A DNA stretch of 64,000 nucleotides from Bog-473 sp963754445 (GTDB taxonomy: Bacteria > Actinomycetota > Acidimicrobiia > Acidimicrobiales > RAAP-2): the NCBI GenBank assembly GCA_963754445.1, contig CAVWFT010000001.1:1054001-1118000 (forward strand), given 5' to 3'. Under the pieces are notes generated by a model, which was not told the DNA's origin, did not search any database, and saw only the letters and a list, made by a program, of their open reading frames with translations. Shown here one piece after another: positions 17,432 to 26,046 of this stretch. Both the position numbers and the translations under genes were made by a program. Numbering within the stretch: the stretch's first letter is position 1; every line of letters starts with the position of its first letter.

Positions 17432-17462
17432 TTGACAGGTACCTGTCTTTCTTCCGTATAAT
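17432..17462 (+). promoter_or_regulatory. consensus sigma-70-type promoter TTGACA-N19-TATAAT
   Basis: TTGACA at 17432-17437 and TATAAT at 17457-17462 match consensus exactly, with a 19-base spacer, longer than optimal. Palindrome 1 overlaps the -35 and palindrome 2 starts directly after the -10, so binding would block the polymerase. Confidence 0.75.
17434..17447. promoter_or_regulatory. MarR operator palindrome 1, GACAGGTACCTGTC
   Basis: A perfect 14-base palindrome overlapping the -35 hexamer of the rightward promoter and lying 20 bases upstream of the leftward MarR start. Confidence 0.7.
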
Positions 17463-17463
17463 G

Positions 17464-17477
17464 GTCAGGTACCTGTC
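17464..17477. promoter_or_regulatory. MarR operator palindrome 2, GTCAGGTACCTGTC
   Basis: Shares the CAGGTACCTG core of palindrome 1. The two centres are 30 bases apart, about three helical turns, so both would lie on the same face of the DNA. Confidence 0.7.
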
Positions 17478-17502
17478 CAATAATCTAGCAAAAGGAATCC
17501 AG

Positions 17503-17943
17503 ATGACGAAGACACCATCACCTCCCGACGCCTACGCAGAGTTCGGCCAGACCCTCGGGTTCGCCGAGCGGACCCTGTCAGCCGTCTTGCGGGCCCACCT
17601 CGCTGCTCGCGACACCGAGCCCGAGCAGTGGTACGCCCTCAAACTGCTGGCTGCCGGGGGCGCCGGCGGCGTCCCGCGTCACGAGCTCGTGGCCAGGCTC
17701 GGTGGATCCCCGACGTTCGATCCGGAGTCGGCCGACGCCCTGCTGAGGGAGCTCGGATCCGATGGCCTGGTCGAGGACGGCGCCTCCGTTCGGCTCACCG
17801 TCATCGGTGAGGCGGCATTCTCCGAGCTGCGGGCCTATGTCTTGGGCGCCACGGTCGAGCTGCTGGGCCAGTTCGAGCTGGACGACATCGAGACGACGGT
17901 GCGGACGCTCCGGGCCATCACGGCACGGGCCGAGGCGGCATAG
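17503..17943 (+). CDS. MarR-like winged-helix protein
   Basis: A 146-residue protein of MarR-like size and helical pattern (ERTLSAVLRAHLAARDTEPEQWYALKLL). An HTH-like stretch HELVARLGGSPTFDPESADALLRELGSDGLV is followed by a short wing VRLTVIGEAAFSELR. The usual R-x-D-x-R wing motif is missing, so it could be a degenerate regulator or a small-molecule-binding paralogue. I use the ATG at 17503, preceded by AAAGGAA. The frame also opens at 17461, but that ATG lies inside the TATAAT box and the palindrome. It is controlled by the consensus promoter and the twin operators. Confidence 0.7.
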   Translation: MTKTPSPPDAYAEFGQTLGFAERTLSAVLRAHLAARDTEPEQWYALKLLAAGGAGGVPRHELVARLGGSPTFDPESADALLRELGSDGLVEDGASVRLTVIGEAAFSELRAYVLGATVELLGQFELDDIETTVRTLRAITARAEAA

Positions 17944-17987
17944 CGACCGCCACCGTCGTCGCGTCGGCACCGAAGTCGTCGCCGAGG

Positions 17988-19271
17988 TCACCCTGGCGGA
18001 TCGAAGGCCGCCACCAGCTCGACGTGTTCGGTCATCGGAAAGATGTCGAAGGCGCGCAGCTCCGGCAGACGCCATCCGCGATCGATCAGCACGCGGGCGT
18101 CGCGGGCGAAGGAGGCGGGGTCGCACGAGACGTAGACGAGGCGGCGCAGGGTGGCCCCGTGGTGATCGGCCAGCGCCGCCATCACGTCGGTGCCCGCACC
18201 CTGACGGGCGGGATCGAGGACGACGAGGGCGGGAGTGCCGAGTCCGTCGGACACGAGCCCGGGTGTGACCGCGGCCTGGCGGACGACGAGCGCGGGCTGG
18301 TCACCGCCGTTGTGTCGGGCGTCCGCGCAGGCGACCCGGTCCCGCTCGACCGCGGTGACCGAACCCCGCGGTCCGACGGCGGCGGCCAGGGGCACGGAGA
18401 AGAGGCCGGCGCCGGCGTAGAGGTCGGCGACGGCGTCACCTCGACGGGCCTCGCAGGCACGCAGCACGGCATCGAGCAGCGCCGAGGCGGCACCACGGTG
18501 GACCTGCCAGAACACCCCCGCCGATATGCGGAACTTCCATCCCCGCACCGTGACGTGGACGGCGCCGGGCGGTCGGTGGACCCGACCACGCACGACGAGG
18601 CCCGTGCTCTCGTCGACGCCGGGGAACCTGGGAGTGACGCGTCCCCGAGGCATGACGCGGATCAGCGACTCGTCGCCCTCGGCGGATGCGCCAGTGACGA
18701 CTTCGAGCTCGCTGACGCCGTGCCAGCGTCGTGCAAGGGCACCGGTGCCAGCGACGGGCGGGGTCGCCACGGGGCAGTGGTCTACCGTTTCGAGGTCGTG
18801 TGATCGATGACGCCGGAAGCCCACCGCGCCCTGGCGATCGATCGCCACGCGCACCCGGGTACGCCAGGCCAACCCTTCGATGTCTCCCTCGACGGGCTCG
18901 ACCTGCACCTCGGATTTGATCCCGCCGATGTGTTCGAGCTGCTCGCCGACCCGGACCCCCTTCAGCCTGCGCTGGGCCCCGAGCTCGACGTGCTGGTAGT
19001 CGCAACCGCCGCACCGCCCCGGCCCGGCGTACGGGCACGGCGGTTCCACCCGATCCGGAGAGGCCTCGAGCACGTCCACCGCATCGGCCCGCAGGTAGGA
19101 GCGAGCCGTGGCCGTCACCAGCGCCCGGACCCGCTCGCCGGGCAGGCTGTGGCGCACGAAGACGACCCGACCGTCGGCGGCGCGGGCCACGCAGCCCCCA
19201 CCGCTGGCCGCCGCACCCACCTCGAGCTCGAGGTGGTCACCGGTCGTCACCTCCTGGTCAGCGCCGCTCAT
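17988..19271 (-). CDS. TrmA/RlmD-type RNA (uracil-C5)-methyltransferase
   Basis: A 427-residue protein. An N-terminal TRAM beta-barrel (GDHLELEVGAAASGGGCVARA, VRHSLPGERV) is followed by the Fe-S cysteines CPYAGPGRCGGCDY. The Rossmann SAM domain has VADLYAGAGLFSVPLA near residue 300. The catalytic loop VYVSCDPASFARD carries the nucleophilic Cys, and the C-terminal FPMTEHVELVAAF supplies the general-base Glu. Enzymes of this group methylate C5 of uracil in 23S rRNA or tRNA; which position cannot be read. ATG at 19271 is preceded by TACCAT at eight bases. It converges on the MarR-like gene. Confidence 0.9.
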   Translation of the reverse strand: MSGADQEVTTGDHLELEVGAAASGGGCVARAADGRVVFVRHSLPGERVRALVTATARSYLRADAVDVLEASPDRVEPPCPYAGPGRCGGCDYQHVELGAQRRLKGVRVGEQLEHIGGIKSEVQVEPVEGDIEGLAWRTRVRVAIDRQGAVGFRRHRSHDLETVDHCPVATPPVAGTGALARRWHGVSELEVVTGASAEGDESLIRVMPRGRVTPRFPGVDESTGLVVRGRVHRPPGAVHVTVRGWKFRISAGVFWQVHRGAASALLDAVLRACEARRGDAVADLYAGAGLFSVPLAAAVGPRGSVTAVERDRVACADARHNGGDQPALVVRQAAVTPGLVSDGLGTPALVVLDPARQGAGTDVMAALADHHGATLRRLVYVSCDPASFARDARVLIDRGWRLPELRAFDIFPMTEHVELVAAFDPPG

Positions 19272-19414
19272 GGCGAGGGATGGTAGAGCCAGCTTGAGGG
19301 CAATCCCGGTCCGATCCAACATTGGAGAAGGAAATGTGGGGCCGGGGTGTCGATCACGGTCGGTCCCGTTCGTCGTCTGGGCATCAACAAACCCCGAGAA
19401 GAGGAGAATCCATC

Positions 19415-19756
19415 ATGCGTTACGCGCTGTTGATTGCAGGCGACGAGACACTGGTGAACACGAGCAATTCCGGCGAGGCGCTGTCTCCCGAGTACGAAGC
19501 CTTCATGAAGGACGTCGCCGAGCGAGGCGTCCTCCAGGGCGGCGAGCGCCTGCGTCCGACTGCGGACGCCACGACCGTGCGGGTGCGCGACGGCGAAGTG
19601 CTCTCCACCGACGGTCCCTTCGCTGAGACCAAAGAGCAGCTGGCCGGATTCTTCCTGGTGGACTGCAAGGATCTGGACGAGGCCATCGACGTCGCGTCGC
19701 GCATCCCGGGCGCCAAGGCCGGGTCGGTCGAAGTGAGGCCGATCTGGGAGATGTGA
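19415..19756 (+). CDS. YCII-related (DGPF) domain protein
   Basis: A 113-residue protein with MRYALLIAGDE, LSPEYEAFMKDVAERG, GERLRPTADATTVRVRDGE, and the DGPFAETKEQLAGFFLVD signature of the DGPF/YCII family. GAGGAGA eight bases upstream fixes this ATG. It overlaps the sigma-factor gene by four bases. Conserved pairing of such proteins with ECF42-type sigma factors is established; their biochemical role is not, though a catalytic or dimerisation role in stress sensing has been proposed. Confidence 0.9.
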   Translation: MRYALLIAGDETLVNTSNSGEALSPEYEAFMKDVAERGVLQGGERLRPTADATTVRVRDGEVLSTDGPFAETKEQLAGFFLVDCKDLDEAIDVASRIPGAKAGSVEVRPIWEM

Positions 19757-21084
19757 CGCCGGACCCCGAGGTCGAGGTCGAGGTCGACCCCGACCTCGAG
19801 GTCAAGGTCGAGGCCGCGGTCGCGGACGCCTTCCACGCCGAGTGGGGGCGCGTCGTCGCCACCGTGGTCCGCCTGACGGGCGACTGGGACCTGGCCGAGG
19901 AGTGCGCGCAGGATGCCTTCGCCACCGCGCTGGAGCGCTGGTCCGGCGACGGCATCCCGCGCCGTCCCGGGGCCTGGCTGACCACGGTCGCCCGCAACCG
20001 GGCCCGCGACCGGCTACGCCGTGAACGGGTCGGAGCGTCAAAGACGCGGGAGGTGGCAGTGCTCGGATTGGGCAGCGCGGGAGGGGACGATCCCTTCGGT
20101 GGCCTGGACGGGGGCGGCGACGAAGACGGAGGAGGAGGCGACGACGACGCGGCGGAGGTCCCCGACGACCGCCTCCGCCTGATCTTCACGTGCTGTCACC
20201 CGGCCTTGTCGTTCGAGGCCCGGGTCGCACTCACCCTGCGCACGCTGGCCGGGATGACGACCGCCGAGATCGCCCATGCCTTCTTGGTCCCGGAGGCGAC
20301 GATGGCCCAGCGGCTGGTCCGGGCCAAGCGCAAGATCCGCCACGCTGGCATCCCCTTCGTCGTGCCCCCCGCTCATCAGCTGGTCGAACGCACCGCCGCC
20401 GTGCTGGCCGTCATCTACCTGCTCTTCAACGAGGGCTATGCGGCCAGTTCCGGAGTCGACCTCGTGCGCCAATCGTTGAGCACCGAGGCCATTCGCCTCG
20501 CCCAGACGCTCTGCACCTTGATGCCCGACGAGCCCGAGGCACTCGGCCTTCTGGCCCTCATGCTGTTCCACGATGCGCGCAGCGCGGCCCGGGTCGACGA
20601 GGAAGGAGATCTGATCCTCCTGGCGGAGCAGGATCGTTCGCTCTACGACGCCGAGGCCATCGAGGAGGGCCGCACTCGGCTCGGGGCGGCCGAGCGGCTC
20701 GGCCGGCCGGGCCCGTTCCAGGTGCAGGCGGCCATCGCGGCGTGCCACACCACCGGATCCGAGACCGATTGGGCCCGGATCGCCGCGCTCTACGACGATC
20801 TCTATGCGTTGACGCCGTCGGCGGTGATCGCGCTGAACCGAGCCGTCGCCGTCTCGCTCAGCGAGGGGCCGTCCGCCGGCCTGGTGCTCCTCGACGACGT
20901 GGAGGCGACGGGGGAACTCCGGGGCTACCACCTGCTGCCGGCCGCCCGCGCCGACATGCTGCGCCGTCTGGGCCGTCCCCAGGAAGCGGCGGAGGCCTAT
21001 CGGGCCGCCCGTGAGCTGGTCGGCACCGAGGCCGAGCGTCGGTACCTCGACCGGCGGCTCGCGGAAGCCAACCCCCCGGTTTGA
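19753..21084 (+). CDS. ECF RNA polymerase sigma factor, ECF42-like
   Basis: A 443-residue sigma factor, longer than classical ECFs. Region sigma-2 is FHAEWGRVVATVVRLTGDWDLAEECAQDAF with AWLTTVARNRARDRLRR. Sigma-4 is LRTLAGMTTAEIAHAFLVPEATMAQRLVRAKRKI. A TPR-like C-terminal domain of about 200 residues (LYLLFNEGY-type motif, RAVAVSLSEGPSAGL, YHLLPAARADMLRRLGR) identifies the DGPF-linked ECF group. Unusual is a Gly/Asp-rich linker between sigma-2 and sigma-4 (about residues 112-135, GGGDEDGGGGDDD). GTG start overlaps the YCII stop as GTGA, so the pair is translationally coupled. No anti-sigma gene is adjacent. Confidence 0.9.
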   Translation: MTPDPEVEVEVDPDLEVKVEAAVADAFHAEWGRVVATVVRLTGDWDLAEECAQDAFATALERWSGDGIPRRPGAWLTTVARNRARDRLRRERVGASKTREVAVLGLGSAGGDDPFGGLDGGGDEDGGGGDDDAAEVPDDRLRLIFTCCHPALSFEARVALTLRTLAGMTTAEIAHAFLVPEATMAQRLVRAKRKIRHAGIPFVVPPAHQLVERTAAVLAVIYLLFNEGYAASSGVDLVRQSLSTEAIRLAQTLCTLMPDEPEALGLLALMLFHDARSAARVDEEGDLILLAEQDRSLYDAEAIEEGRTRLGAAERLGRPGPFQVQAAIAACHTTGSETDWARIAALYDDLYALTPSAVIALNRAVAVSLSEGPSAGLVLLDDVEATGELRGYHLLPAARADMLRRLGRPQEAAEAYRAARELVGTEAERRYLDRRLAEANPPV

Positions 21085-21171
21085 CAGCCTTCGATGTCGG
21101 GACCATGGTCTCGCCCGCAGGGGCGCCGGCGCTCGGCGTCCGAAAACGAGCATGGAGCGAGGCAGACGCAG

Positions 21172-22083
21172 ATGGCAGGCATGTTGCAGGACAGGGTCGC
21201 GATCATCACCGGCGGGGGGCGTGGCATCGGCCGCGAGCACGCCCTGCTGTTCGCCCGAGAAGGCGCCAAGGTTCTCGTCAACGACCTCGGGGGCGCCGTC
21301 GACGGCTCGGGCGCCGACATCTCGGCCGCCCAGTCCGTGGCCGACGAGATCACGGCGGCCGGCGGCCAGGCCGTCGCCAACACCGAGAGCGTCAGCTCGT
21401 TCGCCGGCGCCAAGGCGATGGTCGAGCAGGCCGTGTCGAGCTTCGGCGACTTGCACGTCGTCGTCAACAACGCCGGCATCCTGCGCGACCGCATGCTCGT
21501 GTCCATGAGCGAAGAGGAGTTCGACGCCGTCATTGCCGTGCACCTCAAGGGCACCTTCAACATGACCCGCCACGCGGCGGATTACTGGCGCGAGCAGGCG
21601 AAGGCCGGCACGGTGTCGGACCGGGCCATCGTCAACACCAGTTCGGGTGCCGGGCTGCACGGGAACGTCGGGCAGACCAACTATTCGGCGGCCAAGGCCG
21701 GTATCGCGGCCATGACCGTGGTCAATGCGATGGAGCTCAACCGCTACGGCGTCCGGGCCAACTGCATCGCCCCCGTGGCCCGGACTCGCCTCACGATGCA
21801 GACGCCCGGTATGGGCGAGCCCATGCAGAAGACGGTCTTCGATCCCGAGAACGTGTCGCCGCTCGTGGCGGTGCTGGCCTCGGCCGAGTGCCCGTTCAAC
21901 GGCCAGGTCTTCAGCGTCTACGGCGGCACGGTCGGCATCTACGCCGGCTGGTCCATCGCCGATTCGGTGGACACCGACGACCGCTGGACACCCGAGACGC
22001 TGGCCTCGGCCATGGACGCCCTGCCCCGCACGGTGGAGGTCAACAGTCAGATAGCCCAGCTGGCCAAGGACATGGCGGGCTGA
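21172..22083 (+). CDS. short-chain dehydrogenase/reductase
   Basis: A 303-residue SDR resembling the dehydrogenase part of peroxisomal multifunctional enzymes. TGGGRGIGREHALLFAREGA binds the cofactor and NDLGG ends beta-2. NNAGILRD marks strand 4. The catalytic triad is Ser in INTSSGAGLHG with YSAAK (Tyr, Lys). The C-terminus is extended (GWSIADSVDTDDRWTPETL). It would oxidise a secondary alcohol or 3-hydroxyacyl-CoA with NAD(H). I start at ATG 21172; ATG 21181 is possible. It stands 21 bases before the Baeyer-Villiger gene, suggesting it makes the ketone substrate. Confidence 0.88.
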   Translation: MAGMLQDRVAIITGGGRGIGREHALLFAREGAKVLVNDLGGAVDGSGADISAAQSVADEITAAGGQAVANTESVSSFAGAKAMVEQAVSSFGDLHVVVNNAGILRDRMLVSMSEEEFDAVIAVHLKGTFNMTRHAADYWREQAKAGTVSDRAIVNTSSGAGLHGNVGQTNYSAAKAGIAAMTVVNAMELNRYGVRANCIAPVARTRLTMQTPGMGEPMQKTVFDPENVSPLVAVLASAECPFNGQVFSVYGGTVGIYAGWSIADSVDTDDRWTPETLASAMDALPRTVEVNSQIAQLAKDMAG

Positions 22084-22091
22084 CGGATCCG

Positions 22092-22097
22092 TAGGCT
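22092..22097 (+). promoter_or_regulatory. putative leaderless -10 element TAGGCT
   Basis: TAGGCT lies seven bases before the ATG at 22105, giving the monooxygenase gene a possible promoter of its own inside the SDR-monooxygenase-esterase run. Confidence 0.45.
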
Positions 22098-22104
22098 GCA
22101 GCCC

Positions 22105-24030
22105 ATGGGTGGGGACGTGGTCGGGAGCGCCGGGTTCGGCCGGGCCCGCGTCGAGGAGGCCGTCGCCTCGGCAGACGTGCACCCCCTGCTCTGTGCCGTG
22201 GCACACCTGACCGGTGATCTGGGACTGCTCCGGCCCGATTTCGCACCGGACCAGAAGCAGCTGATCACCCCGACCCGCGGGCTGAGCCCCGAGCAGGTGG
22301 CAGAGGCCCGGCGGGTGGCCGTCGATGCCCTGTGCGAGCATGCGGCGCAGGCGACGCCGCCCCGGCCCCTGACCCATGACGAGCTGCTCGAGGTCCTCGG
22401 CTTCCTCGTGGGTACCGCAGCGACGGCGAAATGGGAGCGTTTCCTGGTCGAGGAGCTCGCGCTCAGTGGCGATGCCCGCCTCCCGTCCTGGCACGTCGAC
22501 GAGCTCGAGGGCGCACCCCGGTCGTCGCCTTTCCGCTGTGCCGTCGTCGGCGCCGGCTTCTCCGGCCTCGCCGCCGCTCATCGCCTGCGCCAGACCGGGG
22601 TCGAGGTCACCGTCTTCGAGAAGAACGGTGACGTCGGCGGCACCTGGCTCGAGAACGTGTACCCCGGTTGTCGGGTCGACGTGCCCAACCAGCTCTACAG
22701 TTTCTCGTTCGCCCAGACCAACGAGTGGGCCGCCCGTTTCTCGGCCCAACCCGATCTGCTGGCCTATCTCCAGGGCGTGACCAAGGATCTCGGCCTCGAC
22801 CGGGTGATCCGCTTCGAGAGCGAGGTGACCGAAGCCCGCTTCGACGAGGCGGCCCAGCGCTGGGCCCTCACCGTACGCACCGGCGCCGGCGACACCACGA
22901 CCGAGACGTTCGACGCCTTGGTCTGCGCGGTCGGTCAGCTCAACCGGCCCTCGTTCCCGGCCATCGAGGGCCGTGAGCGCTTCGCCGGGTCCGCCTTCCA
23001 CTCGGCGGCCTGGGAGCACGACGTCCCCCTGGCGGCCAAGCGCGTCGCCGTCATCGGCAGCGGGGCCAGCGCAGCCCAGTTCGTGCCCTGCCTCGTCGAC
23101 GAGGTGGGAACCCTCACCGTGTTCCAGCGCACGGCCCCCTGGCTTCTCCCGACCGACAACTATGCCGACCCCTTCCCGCCGTCCTTCCACGACCTGCTCG
23201 CCCTGGTGCCCGAATACGGCCGCTGGGAGCGTTTGTGGCAGTTCTGGATCCTGCACGAGGGGCTGCTGAGCGCGGCGCGGGTGGATCCCGAGTGGGACCA
23301 GGAGACGGAGGCCATCAGCGCGGCCAACGACGCCGTGCGCGCCATGCTCCTCGGAGTCCTGCGGTCGCAGGTCGACGACGACGAACTCTACGAGAAGATG
23401 ATCCCGCACTTCCCGCCGTTCGCGAAGCGTGCATTGCGCGACGACGGGCGCTGGGCCGGGTCCTTCATGCGGGACCATGTCGAACTGGTCACGACCGCCA
23501 TCGCGGAGATCACCGAAGAAGGGGTGCGCACGGCCGACGGTGTCGAGCATCCCGCCGACGTCATCATCTACGGCACGGGGTTCACGGCGTCGGACTTCGT
23601 GGCGCCGATGCGTGTCGTCGGCCACGGCGGCGTCGAGCTCAACGAGGAATGGGACGGTGATGCCCGGGCCTATCTCGGCATCACGGTTCCGGATTTCCCG
23701 AACTTCTTCATGCTCTACGGACCCAACACCAACCTCGTCATCAATGGCAGCATCATCGTGATGGTCGAGTGCCAGGTCCGCTACGTCGTCGAGAGCCTCG
23801 GTCGCCTGCTCGGCTCGGGCAGGCGGACGATGGCGTGCCGGCGTCCTGTCCACGATGCGTACGCCCGCGAGATGGAAGAAGGCAACGCCCAGATGGTCTG
23901 GGGTGTCGCCGACGTCCCCAGCTGGTATCGCAACAAGAACGGGCGGGTCACCCAGAACTGGCCCTTCGACCTGCACTCCTACTGGTCCCGCACCCTCGAG
24001 CCCGACTTGGCCGACTACGAATTGACGTGA
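22105..24030 (+). CDS. Baeyer-Villiger flavin monooxygenase, 4-hydroxyacetophenone monooxygenase-like
   Basis: A 641-residue class B flavoprotein monooxygenase. An N-terminal extension of about 140 residues, as in HAPMO, precedes the FAD Rossmann motif VVGAGFSGLAAAHRL (about 147-161). The Baeyer-Villiger fingerprint F-x-G-x3-H-x3-W is present as FAGSAFHSAAW (Phe293, His299, Trp303). The NADPH motif is VAVIGSGASAAQ, and IYGTGFTASDF is the ATG-like FAD motif. These enzymes use NADPH and O2 to insert oxygen next to a ketone, forming an ester or lactone. The order SDR, monooxygenase, hydrolase fits alcohol to ketone to ester to acid plus alcohol. Substrate unknown. Confidence 0.9.
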   Translation: MGGDVVGSAGFGRARVEEAVASADVHPLLCAVAHLTGDLGLLRPDFAPDQKQLITPTRGLSPEQVAEARRVAVDALCEHAAQATPPRPLTHDELLEVLGFLVGTAATAKWERFLVEELALSGDARLPSWHVDELEGAPRSSPFRCAVVGAGFSGLAAAHRLRQTGVEVTVFEKNGDVGGTWLENVYPGCRVDVPNQLYSFSFAQTNEWAARFSAQPDLLAYLQGVTKDLGLDRVIRFESEVTEARFDEAAQRWALTVRTGAGDTTTETFDALVCAVGQLNRPSFPAIEGRERFAGSAFHSAAWEHDVPLAAKRVAVIGSGASAAQFVPCLVDEVGTLTVFQRTAPWLLPTDNYADPFPPSFHDLLALVPEYGRWERLWQFWILHEGLLSAARVDPEWDQETEAISAANDAVRAMLLGVLRSQVDDDELYEKMIPHFPPFAKRALRDDGRWAGSFMRDHVELVTTAIAEITEEGVRTADGVEHPADVIIYGTGFTASDFVAPMRVVGHGGVELNEEWDGDARAYLGITVPDFPNFFMLYGPNTNLVINGSIIVMVECQVRYVVESLGRLLGSGRRTMACRRPVHDAYAREMEEGNAQMVWGVADVPSWYRNKNGRVTQNWPFDLHSYWSRTLEPDLADYELT

Positions 24031-24106
24031 GCATGCCGCCCGCCGATCGACGCCGCACCGGCGCCACCTGGTTCCCGGCAAGCACTCCACATTCACGCGT
24101 CGACTG

Positions 24107-25093
24107 ATGCCCAGTCAGGCGCTGACGGACATCCTGGCGCTGGTCCCGCCGGACTTCGCGGATCCCGGTGCCGACGCCGAGGCGGTCCGCCTGATGCTGG
24201 CACCCTTCCACGGCCATGCCGTCCCGGACTACGTGCGGGTGACGGAGGCCGAGTTCGGTGGTGTGCGCTGCGCCTGGTACGACGACGCCCGCCGAGCCAT
24301 CTCCGACCGGGTCGTCGTGCACTGCCACGGCGGCGGCTTCGTGTCCTGCCCGCTCAGTGATTACCACTTCTTCGGCGCCCTGCTGGCCGAACGCTTCGCC
24401 TCTCGCGTGCTGTTGATGGACTATCGGCTCGCCCCCGAAGACCAATTCCCGGCCGCCCACGACGATTGCCTCGCCGCCTATCGCGGGCTCCTCGCGACGG
24501 GGATCGATCCGCACCGGCTCGCCGTGAGCGGCGACTCGTGCGGCGGCCTGCTCGGGCTGGCCACGATCATCGGTGCCCGGGACGTGGGCCTGGCATTGCC
24601 CGCCTGCTTCATATCCATCTCGGGCTGGTTCGATCTCTCGCTATCACCGTCCGAGGTCGTCTCGGTCGTCGAACCAGCCGATCCTGCCGATCCCACCGCC
24701 ACCGCCACCGCCACCGCCACCGCCACCGCCACACCACCGGCCGTCGACCCCTTCCTGACGCCGCAGTGGGTGCGCAACCGTGGTCGTGATTACGTCGGCA
24801 CCCAGTGGGCGCTCGACCATCCCCGGGTCTCACCCGCCTTTGCCGATCTGGCCGGCCTCCCGGCCCTCTATCTCCCGGTGGCCCAGTACGACACGGTGCG
24901 CCACGGCGTCTGGACGTTGGCGGCGCGGGCCATGGCGGCCGGCGTCGACGTCACGACGGAGTCCTGGCCGGGCACGGTGCACGGCTGGCAGGGTCTGGTC
25001 AGCGCCGGGGTGCCCGAAGCGGAAGCATGGTTCGCCCGGACCGCCCGCTATCTCGATACTGTCGTCCCCCCGGCGGACAGCAGCGAGACCTGA
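24107..25093 (+). CDS. alpha/beta-hydrolase fold-3 esterase (HSL family)
   Basis: A 328-residue esterase. The HSL oxyanion motif is CHGGGFVSC near residue 72; the nucleophile elbow is SGDSCGGLLGLA. The catalytic His is in TVHGWQGL near the C-terminus, with an Asp in LYLPVAQYD-type position. Between these lies an unusual Thr-Ala dipeptide run encoded by six ACCGCC units, probably a flexible surface loop. Located 76 bases behind the Baeyer-Villiger gene, it is the natural candidate to cleave the ester product. Its stop lies one base from the stop of the convergent L,D-transpeptidase gene. Confidence 0.88.
   Translation: MPSQALTDILALVPPDFADPGADAEAVRLMLAPFHGHAVPDYVRVTEAEFGGVRCAWYDDARRAISDRVVVHCHGGGFVSCPLSDYHFFGALLAERFASRVLLMDYRLAPEDQFPAAHDDCLAAYRGLLATGIDPHRLAVSGDSCGGLLGLATIIGARDVGLALPACFISISGWFDLSLSPSEVVSVVEPADPADPTATATATATATATPPAVDPFLTPQWVRNRGRDYVGTQWALDHPRVSPAFADLAGLPALYLPVAQYDTVRHGVWTLAARAMAAGVDVTTESWPGTVHGWQGLVSAGVPEAEAWFARTARYLDTVVPPADSSET
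24695..24730 (+). repeat. (ACCGCC)6 coding microsatellite
   Basis: Six perfect hexamers inside the esterase gene encode alternating Thr-Ala. Changes in copy number would alter loop length without shifting the frame. Confidence 0.9.
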
Positions 25094-25094
25094 C

Positions 25095-25982
25095 TCAGGT
25101 GGTGATCTCGATCGGCGTGCCCGGTGGGATCATGCCCAGCTGGGCCAGGTCGGCATCGTGCAAGCGGATGCATCCGTGCGAGATCGCCGCCCCCGTCGTA
25201 CCGATCAGTTGGTCGTCGCGGGTCGTGATCGGCCCGTGGATGGCGATGATCGCATCATTGGATCCCTCCCAGTCGGTGATGCTGTTCGAATGGTCGGAGG
25301 TGACGAGGACCAACGGTCCGTAGCCGGGACTGGGCGGCGGAGCCTGCATGGTGACGAAGTAGTTGCCGGTCGGGGTGGGATCGTCCGGGGCGCCGATCCC
25401 GGCGGGGAAGTCGAGGATCGGGTTCCCCTTGTCGTAGACGGTGAGGTGTTCTGTGCTCAGATTGACCACGATGGCGTATGGCGTGGTCGACAGCGCCACC
25501 TGGCTCTGTTGCACCCACGTCGTCGACTCGTTGGGACGTTGGGCCAGCCTGACCTCGAGCCACCCGGGCTCCGTGGCGATCACCGGCAAGATCGTCTGAT
25601 AGCCGTACCAGTTCGCCGGCACCGTCATGTTCGACGGTTGCCCCGGCGAGGGGTATCCGGGAATGGCACCGTCGGTGGTCGCCACGAGCGAGGTGCCGGC
25701 GGGCGCGCTGGCCGCACCGTAGGCGTGCCCCTCGATGGCAGCGCCCGCGTCGCTGCCGAATCCCGTCCCGGTCCCGCCGGTGTTCCCAGTGTTGCTGGCG
25801 ACGGACACGGCCGGACCGCTCGACGACGATGCGCTGCGTGTGCGATGGGCCTCCGCTCGATGGTGTGCGCCGAGCACCCCCGAGGCGTTGCCCTCCGACG
25901 GCGGGTTGTAGCCGCTGCAGCCGGCCAGGACGGCGGCGGTCGCCAGGACCAGCCCCGCTGTGCCGACCCGCTTCAGCTTCAT
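25095..25982 (-). CDS. L,D-transpeptidase (YkuD) lipoprotein
   Basis: A 295-residue exported protein. The N-terminus MKLKRVGTAGLVLATAAVLAGC is a lipoprotein signal with lipobox LAGC, so it is anchored outside the membrane. A Ser/Gly-rich linker leads to the YkuD domain starting around LEVRLAQRPNES. The catalytic signature is AAISHGCIRLHDADL with His about 269 and Cys about 271, plus the upstream IAIHGPI His. It forms 3-3 peptidoglycan crosslinks or attaches proteins to the wall. I start at the ATG before KLKRVG; GATACT about 18 bases upstream is a -10 candidate, and GGGGG lies closer. Confidence 0.9.
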   Translation of the reverse strand: MKLKRVGTAGLVLATAAVLAGCSGYNPPSEGNASGVLGAHHRAEAHRTRSASSSSGPAVSVASNTGNTGGTGTGFGSDAGAAIEGHAYGAASAPAGTSLVATTDGAIPGYPSPGQPSNMTVPANWYGYQTILPVIATEPGWLEVRLAQRPNESTTWVQQSQVALSTTPYAIVVNLSTEHLTVYDKGNPILDFPAGIGAPDDPTPTGNYFVTMQAPPPSPGYGPLVLVTSDHSNSITDWEGSNDAIIAIHGPITTRDDQLIGTTGAAISHGCIRLHDADLAQLGMIPPGTPIEITT

Positions 25983-26046
25983 CGCCCAGGACCCCCGATC
26001 AGTATCAAATCCTATTGGCCTTCGGTCGCCCCGCCCCACCGCTTGA

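Noticed and set aside
17461..17502. Earlier ATG for the MarR-like gene
   Set aside because: This ATG overlaps the TATAAT box and the second palindrome, so it would not be transcribed as a start.
20038..24096. Uninterrupted minus-strand frame of 1352 codons
   Set aside because: It lies exactly opposite four well-supported plus-strand genes (sigma factor, SDR, monooxygenase) and has a composition expected of antisense GC-rich codons, with no domain.
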